Shown piece after piece: positions 1-6,115 of a stretch of 12,460 nucleotides of DNA (positions are counted from its first letter, which is position 1; the number at the start of each line of letters is the position of its first letter). This DNA is from an uncultured Collinsella sp. GTDB taxonomy: Bacteria > Actinomycetota > Coriobacteriia > Coriobacteriales > Coriobacteriaceae. The DNA is taken from positions 1-12,460 of the forward strand of contig URBB01000059.1 of the NCBI GenBank assembly GCA_900545835.1, in the 5' to 3' direction. The notes under the pieces were generated by a model, which saw nothing but the letters and a program-made list of their open reading frames with translations, was not told the DNA's origin and did not search any database. The translations under genes were made by a program, and so were the position numbers.

Positions 1-48
1 TCTACACTCTCTCCGTCGTCGGCAGCGTCAGATGTGTATAAGAGACAG
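1..48 (+). other. Illumina Nextera adapter contamination (not genomic)
   Basis: Bases 1-7 (TCTACAC) are the end of the Illumina P5 adapter. Bases 8-15 (TCTCTCCG) match the i5 index I know as Nextera S511. Bases 16-29 (TCGTCGGCAGCGTC) are the Nextera read-1 adapter, and bases 30-48 (AGATGTGTATAAGAGACAG) are the 19-bp Tn5 mosaic end. The parts are contiguous and in the correct library order, so this is residual sequencing adapter at a contig edge. It is neither a natural Tn5 end nor a promoter. Genomic sequence begins at about base 49. Confidence 0.98.
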
Positions 49-160
49 GCATTCAGAAAATCTAAGTGCCAAAAAATAAGATTTTTTGACTCCGTGTTGT
101 ATAACCCGCCATTCGTGGGTACCATTCAACGCGTACGCAAACAAAAAGGGTTAATTCGCG

Positions 161-169
161 TGGTATAAC
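161..169 (+). promoter_or_regulatory. Possible extended -10 promoter for groESL
   Basis: TGG-TATAAC fits an extended -10 element (TGn followed by a TATAAT-like hexamer), 29 bases before the groES start. No good -35 lies 16-18 bases upstream. A related TTGTATAACC at 98-107 could be a second promoter or simply a repeated motif; the TTGACT at 86-91 is only 8 bases before it and cannot be its -35. The surroundings contain short palindromes: GCGTACGC at 131-138, CCGCGCGG at 169-176, and the arms GGTTA (149-153) and TAACC (166-170). Only 149 native bases precede groES here, so the true promoter could lie beyond the contig edge. Confidence 0.3.
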
Positions 170-197
170 CGCGCGGCCCAAAAAGGAGGAGACAAGC

Positions 198-491
198 ATG
201 TCGTCTTTGAAGCCGCTTGCAGATCGTGTTCTGGTCAAGCCCGACGAGGCCGAGCAGAAGACCGCTTCTGGTCTGTATATCGCCAGCAACGCTCAGGAGA
301 AGCCGCAGCGCGGCACCATCGTTGCCGTGGGCGCCGGCAAGGTCAACGACAAGGGTGAGCGCATCCCCATGGACGTCAAGGTCGGTGACGTTGTCATCTA
401 CGGTAAGTTCGGTGGCAACGAGGTCAAGGTCGACGGCGAGAAGTATCTGCTGATGCGCGCCGACGACATCTACGCTGTCGTCGAGGCCTAG
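198..491 (+). CDS. groES: Co-chaperonin GroES (Hsp10)
   Basis: This 97-residue protein has the normal length and sequence of GroES/Cpn10, the heptameric lid that caps the GroEL ring in the cytosol during ATP-driven protein folding. The N-terminus carries the family start LKPLADRVLVKPDEAE. Residues 18-34 (around QKTASGLYIASNAQEKP) are the mobile loop that docks onto GroEL. The C-terminal part, KYLLMRADDIYAVVEA, completes the beta-barrel. The ATG is preceded by a strong AAGGAGGAG about 7 bases upstream, so the start is secure. It is the first gene of a groES-groEL pair, with 96 bases between the two. Codon use is strongly biased (GTC, AAG, GAG, ATC), as expected for a highly expressed gene. No truncation is seen. 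Confidence 0.98.
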   Translation: MSSLKPLADRVLVKPDEAEQKTASGLYIASNAQEKPQRGTIVAVGAGKVNDKGERIPMDVKVGDVVIYGKFGGNEVKVDGEKYLLMRADDIYAVVEA

Positions 492-521
492 TCTCGTCAG
501 AATCTCTGATTCGTCTTTGAA

Positions 522-561
522 CGCGTCCGCCGCATAGGACTCGGAAGCGGCGACGCGAGTC
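522..561 (+). promoter_or_regulatory. Structured groES-groEL spacer: two competing hairpins
   Basis: CGCGTCCGCCGC at 522-533 pairs with GCGGCGACGCG at 547-557, giving 11 base pairs with one bulged base. GACTCG at 538-543 pairs with CGAGTC at 556-561. The second stem uses bases in the loop and 3' arm of the first, so the two cannot form together. The longer hairpin is followed by TTTCTTTT (565-572), which overlaps the approach to the groEL Shine-Dalgarno GGAGG at 573-577. It could act as a weak attenuator, an RNA-processing or stability element between the cistrons, or a temperature-sensitive structure. The pairings are read directly from the sequence; any function is inference. Confidence 0.5.
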
Positions 562-587
562 ACATTTCTTTTGGAGGATTACCTACC

Positions 588-2225
588 ATGGCAAAGAACA
601 TTACGTTCAACACCGATGCCCGCGCTAAGCTCGCCAAGGGCGTCAACACTCTGGCCGACGCCGTTACCGTCACCATGGGCCCCAAGGGTCGCTACGTTGC
701 GCTGCAGCGCACGTTCGGTGCCCCGACCATCACCAACGACGGCGTTTCCGTCGCCAAGGAGATCGAGCTCGAGGACAACATCGAGAACATGGGCGCTCAG
801 CTGGTGAAGGAGGTTGCCACCAAGACCAACGACACCGTGGGTGACGGCACCACCACCGCAACTCTGCTCGCTCAGGCCATCGTCAACGACGGTCTGCGCA
901 ACGTCGCCGCTGGCGCCAACCCGCTGGCCATCCGTCGCGGCATCGACAAGGCCGTCAACGCCGCCGTCGCCGAGATGAAGAAGCAGGCTAAGCCGGTCGA
1001 GACCAAGGAGCAGATTGCTTCCGTCGGCACCATCTCTGCCGGTGACCCCGAGGTCGGCGAGAAGATCGCCGAGGCCATGGAGGTCGTGGGCAAGGACGGC
1101 GTCATCACCGTCGAGGATTCCCAGACGTTCGACATCACCATCGACACCGTCGAGGGCATGCAGTTCGACAAGGGCTATGTCTCCGCTTACTTCGTCACGG
1201 ACAACGACCGCATGGAGGCCGTGATGAAGGATCCGTACATCCTCATCACCGACCAGAAGATCTCCAGCGTTCAGGACATCATGCCCGTTCTCGAGGCTGT
1301 CCAGCGCGCTGGCCGTGGCCTGCTCATCATCGCTGAGGACATCGACGGCGAAGCTCTGCCTACCCTGGTCCTCAACAAGATCCGTGGCGCCCTCAACGTC
1401 TGCGCCGTCAAGGCCCCGGGCTACGGCGATCGCCGCAAGCGCATTCTCGAGGACATCGCCGTCCTCACCGGTGGCCAGGCTGCCCTGGACGAGTTGGGCG
1501 TGAAGGTCGCTGACATCACCGCCGATATGCTCGGTACCGCTAAGTCCGTCACCATCTCCAAGGACAACACCGTCGTCGTCGGCGGCGCTGGCTCCAAGGA
1601 GGCCATCGACGCCCGTATCGCTCAGATTAAGGGCGAGATGGAGAACACCACCTCTGACTTCGACCGTGAGAAGCTCCAGGAGCGCCTGGCCAAGCTCTCC
1701 GGTGGCGTTGCCGTCATCAAGGTCGGCGCTGCTACCGAGTCCGAGCTCAAGGAGATCAAGCATCGCGTCGAGGACGCCCTGCAGGCCACCCGCGCTGCTG
1801 TCGAGGAGGGCATTGTCGCTGGCGGCGGCGTCGCCTTCATGGACGCTGCTCCTGCGCTCGATGCCGTCGAGATCGATGACCCCGAGGAGAAGATCGGCGT
1901 CGACATCGTCAAGAAGGCTCTGACCGCTCCGGTCGCCACCATCGCCAAGAACGCTGGCTTTGAGGGCGCTGTCGTGGTCGACAAGGTCGCCGAGCTGCCC
2001 GCCGGCCAGGGTCTCAACTCTGCCAACGGCGAGTGGGGCGACATGATCGAGATGGGCGTCCTCGACCCCGTCAAGGTCAGCCGCGTCACCCTGCAGAACG
2101 CTGCTTCTGTCGCCAGCCTGATCCTCATCACCGAGGCCACCGTCTCCGATGTGCCCAAGAACACTCAGCTTGAGGACGCAATCGCTGCTGCTACCGCTGG
2201 TCAGCAGGGCGGCGGTATGTACTAA
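588..2225 (+). CDS. groEL: Chaperonin GroEL (Hsp60)
   Basis: The 545-residue product matches full-length GroEL (about 540-550 residues), the tetradecameric ATP-dependent folding chamber that works with GroES in the cytosol. Visible signatures are the ATP-site TMGPKGR near residue 30, the nucleotide loop GDGTTTAT near residue 85, the apical-domain run EGMQFDKGYVSAYFVTD near residues 190-205, and the equatorial block RVEDALQATRAAVEEGIVAGGGVAF. In that block Asp396 corresponds to the catalytic Asp398 of E. coli. The C-terminus is a short GGGMY tail, not the histidine-rich tail of the mycobacterial GroEL1 type, so this is probably the housekeeping chaperonin. The ATG has GGAGG 10 bases upstream. 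Codon bias is very strong. The gene is complete and is followed by a long inverted-repeat region. Confidence 0.99.
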   Translation: MAKNITFNTDARAKLAKGVNTLADAVTVTMGPKGRYVALQRTFGAPTITNDGVSVAKEIELEDNIENMGAQLVKEVATKTNDTVGDGTTTATLLAQAIVNDGLRNVAAGANPLAIRRGIDKAVNAAVAEMKKQAKPVETKEQIASVGTISAGDPEVGEKIAEAMEVVGKDGVITVEDSQTFDITIDTVEGMQFDKGYVSAYFVTDNDRMEAVMKDPYILITDQKISSVQDIMPVLEAVQRAGRGLLIIAEDIDGEALPTLVLNKIRGALNVCAVKAPGYGDRRKRILEDIAVLTGGQAALDELGVKVADITADMLGTAKSVTISKDNTVVVGGAGSKEAIDARIAQIKGEMENTTSDFDREKLQERLAKLSGGVAVIKVGAATESELKEIKHRVEDALQATRAAVEEGIVAGGGVAFMDAAPALDAVEIDDPEEKIGVDIVKKALTAPVATIAKNAGFEGAVVVDKVAELPAGQGLNSANGEWGDMIEMGVLDPVKVSRVTLQNAASVASLILITEATVSDVPKNTQLEDAIAAATAGQQGGGMY

Positions 2226-2251
2226 GGCCGACAAGGTCTAGAACTCCCACC

Positions 2252-2396
2252 GGGAATCCGGGGGCGGGACGGGGACTTCTCTCCGGAACGTCCTCGGACA
2301 TGCAAAGAGGCTCCGCATCGCGCTTCGTGCGGCGAGCCTCTTTGCGTCTTTGCGGAATATTCCGGAGAGAAGTCCCCGTCACGCCCCCGGATTCCC
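2252..2396. repeat. Long near-perfect inverted repeat (37-bp arms)
   Basis: Bases 2252-2288 and 2360-2396 are reverse complements over 37 positions with a single mismatch (G2267 opposite A2381). The 71-base centre holds a second perfect 12-bp stem (2302-2313/2334-2345). Outside the main arms, AAGGCCG (2224-2230) matches CGGCCTT (2405-2411), and GCCGAC (2227-2232) matches GTCGGC (2415-2420), so the symmetry extends unevenly to about 200 bases. No transposase gene and no clear target-site duplication are seen. It could be a MITE- or REP-like dispersed palindrome, or an unusually large transcription stop for groESL. A genome-wide copy count would separate these. Confidence 0.9.
2302..2345. terminator. 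Terminator-like hairpin after groEL
   Basis: GCAAAGAGGCTC (2302-2313) pairs perfectly with GAGCCTCTTTGC (2334-2345). CGCA (2314-2317) with TGCG (2328-2331) extends the stem into the loop. The stem is very stable, but only GTCTTTGCGG follows it, so the uridine tract is poor. It lies 77 bases after the groEL stop, inside the longer 37-bp inverted repeat. It plausibly ends or protects the groESL transcript. An 8-base unit, TCTTTGCG, is repeated in tandem at 2339-2354, across the end of the stem. Confidence 0.5.
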
Positions 2397-2430
2397 TGCG
2401 TTTACGGCCTTGAGGTCGGCGGGCGGAGAA

Positions 2431-2542
2431 GGACGTGGTTGATAGGGATACGTGTCCCCTTCGCTGTTTCGCGCTTTGCGCGAAAGGCACGGTACTTTGG
2501 GATGGGTGGGGAACGTGGTTGTTACGGCAACTGATCCCCACC
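2431..2542. repeat. Cluster of short palindromes and a direct repeat
   Basis: This gene-free stretch holds two hairpins. TTTCGCGC (2467-2474) and GCGCGAAA (2478-2485) are a perfect 8-bp stem with a TTT loop. GGTGGGGA (2505-2512) and TCCCCACC (2535-2542) are perfect arms around an inner GTTG/CAAC stem (2518-2521/2528-2531). The 9-base ACGTGGTTG occurs at 2433-2441 and again at 2513-2521. These look like repetitive extragenic palindromes, but copy number cannot be judged from one window. Apart from these and the larger inverted repeat upstream, I see no gene between groEL and the riboswitch. Confidence 0.6.
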
Positions 2543-2562
2543 ATAAATTACCCTTGGCATAC

Positions 2563-2590
2563 TTGCGTGAAAACCTGCTCGTGCTACACT
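2563..2590 (+). promoter_or_regulatory. Extended -10 promoter of the riboflavin-uptake operon
   Basis: TTGCGT (2563-2568), a 16-base spacer and TACACT (2585-2590) form a sigma-A-type promoter. A TG dinucleotide at 2582-2583 makes it an extended -10. The expected start of transcription, about 2596-2598, coincides with the first bases of the FMN riboswitch closing helix. That positional agreement is the main support. Confidence 0.6.
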
Positions 2591-2596
2591 TGCAAT

Positions 2597-2785
2597 TGCT
2601 GTTTCAGGGCGGGGTGAAATTCCCCACTGGCGGTAAATCGGGCGGTGTCAAAGGGACGCCGTGGCGCAGGCGAGATGCCTGCGACCGAGCCGATGAGTCC
2701 GCGACCCGTGTGTGCGTTGGTTCGCATGCCGGCTGAACTGGTGAGATCCCAGTACCAACGGTTAGAGTCCGGATGAAAGAGGCAG
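2597..2785 (+). ncRNA. FMN riboswitch (RFN element)
   Basis: The conserved RFN blocks appear in order: GGGCGGGGTGAAATTCCCC (2607-2625), CTGGCGGTAAA (2627-2637), a variable stem-loop around 2655-2690, CCGCGACCCG (2699-2708), GAACTGGTGAGATCCCAGT (2735-2753), and the closing block ACGGTTAGAGTCCGGATGAA (2758-2777). Closing helix P1 can pair TGCT (2597-2600) with GGCA (2781-2784), and TTTC (2602-2605) with GAAA (2775-2778). The 3' strand of P1 therefore abuts or overlaps the ribU Shine-Dalgarno AGGTGAT (2784-2790). Only 4-9 bases separate the aptamer from the start codon and no terminator stem fits there. Control is therefore most simply translational: FMN bound, ribosome site hidden. It senses FMN and should switch off riboflavin import when flavin is plentiful. 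Confidence 0.95.
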
Positions 2786-2793
2786 GTGATCTT

Positions 2794-3384
2794 ATGTCTG
2801 AACAGTCGCAGCATATCCATTTTGAGAACACGAATAGGTGGAGCACCAAACAGCTCGTTACCATGGCGTTGATGTGCGCCTTGGGCGCCCTGTTTATGTA
2901 TGTGCAGCTGCCCATTCTTCCCTCGGCGCCGTTTTTGACGTATGACCCGTCGCTGGTGCCGGCGATGGTGTGTGGATTTGCGTATGGCCCTGGTGCCGGC
3001 ACCGCTGTTGCCGCTATGGCGATCGTTATCCATGCGCTCACCACGGGCGACTGGGTTGGCGCGCTTATGAATCTGGTGGCTACGCTGGGCTATATTCTGC
3101 CCGCGGCTATCGTCTACCAGAAGATGCATACCTATAAGGGTGCCGTGATTGGCCTGGCGCTCGGCGTCATTGCCGCTACGGCGCTGTCCATGGTCGCGAA
3201 CCTGACCATCGGCGTTTGGTTCTGGTATGGCTCAGTCGATGTGATCGCCCCACTCATGATTCCCGCCGTGCTGCCGTTCAACCTCATCAAGACCGTGCTC
3301 AACTCGGTGTTGACGCTGGTGGTGTACAAGGCGGTCTCTAATCTCATCACGCCCAAGAAGGACCAGGTCAAAGGCCGCGCATGA
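2794..3384 (+). CDS. ribU: Riboflavin ECF transporter substrate-binding component RibU
   Basis: This 196-residue protein is very hydrophobic, with about six membrane segments (roughly residues 22-40, 55-64, 68-82, 89-106, 117-137 and 152-182). It resembles RibU, the membrane S-component that binds riboflavin in ECF-type vitamin importers. Family-typical stretches are LPFLxxDPSLVPA-like sequence at about 46-57, FAYGPGAG at 62-69, and PFNLIKTVLNS near the C-terminus (161-171). The FMN riboswitch directly in front supports riboflavin as substrate. I chose ATG 2794 because AGGTGAT lies just upstream. The in-frame ATG at 2773 falls inside the riboswitch closing block and would lack a ribosome site. 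The stop overlaps the next start (ATGA), implying translational coupling to the ATPase gene. Substrate is inferred, not proven. Confidence 0.93.
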   Translation: MSEQSQHIHFENTNRWSTKQLVTMALMCALGALFMYVQLPILPSAPFLTYDPSLVPAMVCGFAYGPGAGTAVAAMAIVIHALTTGDWVGALMNLVATLGYILPAAIVYQKMHTYKGAVIGLALGVIAATALSMVANLTIGVWFWYGSVDVIAPLMIPAVLPFNLIKTVLNSVLTLVVYKAVSNLITPKKDQVKGRA

Positions 3385-5285
3385 TTGAGTGTCGGGGCGT
3401 TTCCTTTAGCTATGACGGTGCTGCACTGGCGCTCGATGGCATCGATCTGAACATCGAGGATGGCGAGTTTTTCTGCATCCTCGGCGGAAACGGGTCGGGC
3501 AAGTCGACGTTTGCCAAGCATTTGAACGCGCTTCTGCAGCCCGATGCGGGAACGGTGTGCGTCAACGGCATGGACGCGTCCGATCCCGAGCTGGTCTACG
3601 ACATCCGCTCGACTGCGGGCATGGTGTTCCAGAATCCCGACGACCAGCTTGTAGCGACGCTTGTCGAGGACGATGTTGCGTTTGGTCCCGAGAACTTAGG
3701 GGTCGAATCGGCCCAGATCGCGCGGCGCGTGTGCGAGGCGCTGAAGGCCGTGGGTCTGGTGGGCTTTGAGCGCCACGAGACCCACGCTCTCTCGGGCGGA
3801 CAAAAGCAGCGCGTGGCGCTTGCCGGCGTGCTCGCCATGGAGCCGCGCGTGCTCATTTTGGACGAGGCGTCCTCGATGCTCGATCCGCGCGGGCGCAAGG
3901 GCCTTATGAAGGCCTGTCACGCGCTGCACGAACGCGGCATGACCATCGTGATGATTACGCACTTTATGGAAGAGGCCGCTGAGGCCGATCGCGTTGCTGT
4001 CTTCCAGGCGGGCCGCGTTGCCATGCTCGGTACGCCCGAGGAGATCTTGACGCGGGCGGACGAACTCGCGCGGCTGAACCTGGATATGCCGGCATCGTGC
4101 TGCCTTGGCAGGGCGCTTCGCGCGAAGGGCGTGCCCGTTCACGCGCAGGTGCGCGAGACGGATATGGTTGCCGAGGTTGCGCAGGCCTATACCGAGCGAA
4201 GTGAGGCGGGCACCGCGGGGCAGTCTTCCGCATCCCAGTCGGAAATCGCTGACGGCGCTGTTCCGGCAGACAATGAGGACAACGCGCTGGAGTCCGTCAT
4301 CGAGATTTCGCACCTTTCGTACAGCTATTCGCTGAGCGCCCGCGAGCGTCGCCGTTGGCACAAGCGCTCAGCCGCCGAGGGCACATCGAACAAGCAGGCC
4401 CTCTGGGGCAACGACCCTAGCAGCCCCTGGGCGTTGCGTGATGTGTCGCTAACGGTGCGTCGTGGCGAGTTCCTGGGCCTTGCGGGCCATACCGGTTCGG
4501 GTAAGTCGACGCTGGTTCAGCATCTCAACGGTCTGATTCGTCCCCAGGAGGGTTCCGTTTACGCATTGGGGCTCGACCTGGCAAACAAGAAAGATGCCGC
4601 CGCGGTTAAGGCAAAGGTCGGCGTGGTGTTTCAGTATCCAGAGCGTCAACTGTTTGCCGAGACCGTGGCACAGGACGTGGCATTTGGTCCGCGTAACCTT
4701 GGCTTGTCGCAGGCCGAGGTTGCCCGCCGCGTTGCGTCATCGCTCGCGCGCGCGGGCCTCGACCTGGCCACGGTGGGCGACAAGAGCCCCTTTGAGCTCT
4801 CGGGCGGGCAGCAGCGGCGCGTGGCGTTTGCTGGCGTGCTTGCCATGGAGCCCGAGGTCCTGGTACTCGATGAGCCCATGGCGGGGCTCGATCCGGCGGT
4901 GCGCAGTGATTTCTTGGAGCTCATCGATCGACTTCACCGCGATGGCCTGACCGTCGTCATGGTTTCGCACAGCATGGATGACCTGGCCAATTGCTGCGAC
5001 CGTATCGTCGTAATGAACAAAGGTGCGGTGTTTGCCGAGGGCACGCCCGCTCAGGTGTTTGCGCATGCGGATGAGCTTAAATCAATCGGCTTGGGCGTAC
5101 CTGCCGCTCAGCGCATGGCGCTGGCGCTTGCGAAGGCAGGCGTGCCGCTGCGCTTTGACGGCCTCTATACGGTTGAGTCGCTGGCAGACGAGTTGGTGGA
5201 CCTGCTAATCGGTCGCTCGGACGGTCCTTCTAACGTCGCGGACAAGGCTAAATCCAAGACGGTCACGCGAGAGGAGGGCTGTTAA
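3381..5285 (+). CDS. ecfA: Fused ECF transporter ATPase (EcfA1-EcfA2)
   Basis: At 634 residues this is two ABC ATPases in one chain, the energy module of an ECF vitamin importer on the cytoplasmic face. Domain 1 has Walker A GGNGSGKST (35-43), Q-loop VFQNPDDQLVATLVEDDVAFG, signature LSGGQ (137-141), Walker B with Glu162 and the H-loop THFME. Domain 2 starts near 306, with Walker A GHTGSGKST (369-377), VFQYPERQLFAETVAQDVAFG, LSGGQ (473-477), Glu498 and the H-loop SHSMD. The two Q-loop types correspond to EcfA1 and EcfA2, which many Firmicutes encode as separate genes. Both halves keep all catalytic motifs. A polar, Ala/Ser-rich linker covers about 275-304, and about 32 extra residues (318-349) interrupt the start of domain 2. 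The gene overlaps ribU by ATGA and ecfT by TAATG. Confidence 0.96.
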   Translation: MIECRGVSFSYDGAALALDGIDLNIEDGEFFCILGGNGSGKSTFAKHLNALLQPDAGTVCVNGMDASDPELVYDIRSTAGMVFQNPDDQLVATLVEDDVAFGPENLGVESAQIARRVCEALKAVGLVGFERHETHALSGGQKQRVALAGVLAMEPRVLILDEASSMLDPRGRKGLMKACHALHERGMTIVMITHFMEEAAEADRVAVFQAGRVAMLGTPEEILTRADELARLNLDMPASCCLGRALRAKGVPVHAQVRETDMVAEVAQAYTERSEAGTAGQSSASQSEIADGAVPADNEDNALESVIEISHLSYSYSLSARERRRWHKRSAAEGTSNKQALWGNDPSSPWALRDVSLTVRRGEFLGLAGHTGSGKSTLVQHLNGLIRPQEGSVYALGLDLANKKDAAAVKAKVGVVFQYPERQLFAETVAQDVAFGPRNLGLSQAEVARRVASSLARAGLDLATVGDKSPFELSGGQQRRVAFAGVLAMEPEVLVLDEPMAGLDPAVRSDFLELIDRLHRDGLTVVMVSHSMDDLANCCDRIVVMNKGAVFAEGTPAQVFAHADELKSIGLGVPAAQRMALALAKAGVPLRFDGLYTVESLADELVDLLIGRSDGPSNVADKAKSKTVTREEGC

Positions 5286-6085
5286 TGGAGGCGTTTTCGT
5301 TTGGCAGCTACTATCCCGGCGATAGTGCAATCCACCGCCTGGACCCGCGAACTAAGTTGCTTTTGGGCTTTGTGTTTCTGATCACGACGCTCACGGTCAG
5401 CAGCTTCCGCGGACTGGTCCCGGTCGCAATCTTCGTTGTCCTGATCTATGCCGTGTCCCGGGTGCCGGCTCGTCGCGTCCTGTCATCGATGGCACCGCTG
5501 CTGGCGATTGTCGCGGTGGTCGCGGTGCTCAACCTGTTTTCCGACCAGAGTGGGCGCATTCTGTGGCAGCTCGGCTTTTTGCAGATAAGCGAGGGCTCGC
5601 TACATTCCGCCGCCTTTATGGCGTCCCGCCTGACCTTGATGATGGCCGGTATGAGCGCTATCACGCTCACCACACCGACGCTCGACCTCACCGCGGGCTT
5701 TGAGCGCCTGCTCGCGCCGTTTGCGCGTGTGGGACTTCCTGCGCACGAGCTCGGCATGATCATGGGTATCGCGCTGCGCTTTATGCCGCAGTTTGCCACC
5801 GAGATGAAGCAGACGGCCGATGCGCAGGCGAGCCGCGGTGCGCGCGTGACGGGAGGCCCGCTCGGCGGCGTGCGTATGCTCGGCAGTGTGGCGATTCCGC
5901 TGTTCACGGGCGTGTTCCGTCATGCCGAAACGCTGTCTGCCGCCATGGATGCCCGTTGCTATCATGGCGAGCAGGGCCGCACACGTCTGCATGCGCTTGC
6001 ATTTGGCCGCGGCGACGCGTTGGCGGCGGTGGTGACGGCGTTGCTGCTCATCTGCGTCATCGTCATCAATCTTCAACTTGTTTAG
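5285..6085 (+). CDS. ecfT: ECF transporter transmembrane component EcfT
   Basis: This 266-residue membrane protein is the scaffold that couples the ATPases to the substrate-binding S-component. The N-terminal IHRLDPRTKLL is typical of EcfT. Several hydrophobic segments follow (about 27-75, 115-135 and 245-266). The cytoplasmic coupling helices carry the two Ala-Arg-Gly-type motifs that contact the ATPases: ASRG at 182-185, and a variant ARC (AMDARCYHG, 220-228) in place of the common ARG. The start overlaps the ATPase stop as TAATG, so translation is coupled and the order is ribU-ecfAA'-ecfT. This is the only energising module in the window. It may serve RibU alone or be shared with other S-components encoded elsewhere. 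Confidence 0.95.
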   Translation: MEAFSFGSYYPGDSAIHRLDPRTKLLLGFVFLITTLTVSSFRGLVPVAIFVVLIYAVSRVPARRVLSSMAPLLAIVAVVAVLNLFSDQSGRILWQLGFLQISEGSLHSAAFMASRLTLMMAGMSAITLTTPTLDLTAGFERLLAPFARVGLPAHELGMIMGIALRFMPQFATEMKQTADAQASRGARVTGGPLGGVRMLGSVAIPLFTGVFRHAETLSAAMDARCYHGEQGRTRLHALAFGRGDALAAVVTALLLICVIVINLQLV

Positions 6086-6115
6086 GCGCGATTCGAGCGC
6101 AGGAAAGGGGTCCCT

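Noticed and set aside
30..48. Tn5 mosaic end suggesting a natural transposon insertion
   Set aside because: It is joined to the exact Nextera adapter and an i5 index, so it comes from library preparation.
86..105. TTGACT ... TATAAC as a groES promoter
   Set aside because: The spacing is only 8 bases, too short for a -35/-10 pair.
579..2234. Long open frame on the minus strand opposite groEL (551 codons)
   Set aside because: It mirrors groEL almost exactly. Antisense frames stay open because of the strong C/G-ending codon bias. It has no recognisable domain, and its composition is low-complexity Asp/Leu/Gly/Val.
2252..2542. CRISPR array
   Set aside because: The repeats are inverted and unequal, with no regular repeat-spacer pattern and no cas genes.
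2587..2593. CACTTGC could pair with the ribU ribosome site GCAGGTG (2782-2788)
   Set aside because: The bases lie in the -10 element and upstream of the expected transcription start, so they are probably not in the RNA.
2435..2736. Short open frames across the repeats and riboswitch
   Set aside because: They run through palindromes and a conserved structured RNA, and their translations match nothing recognisable.
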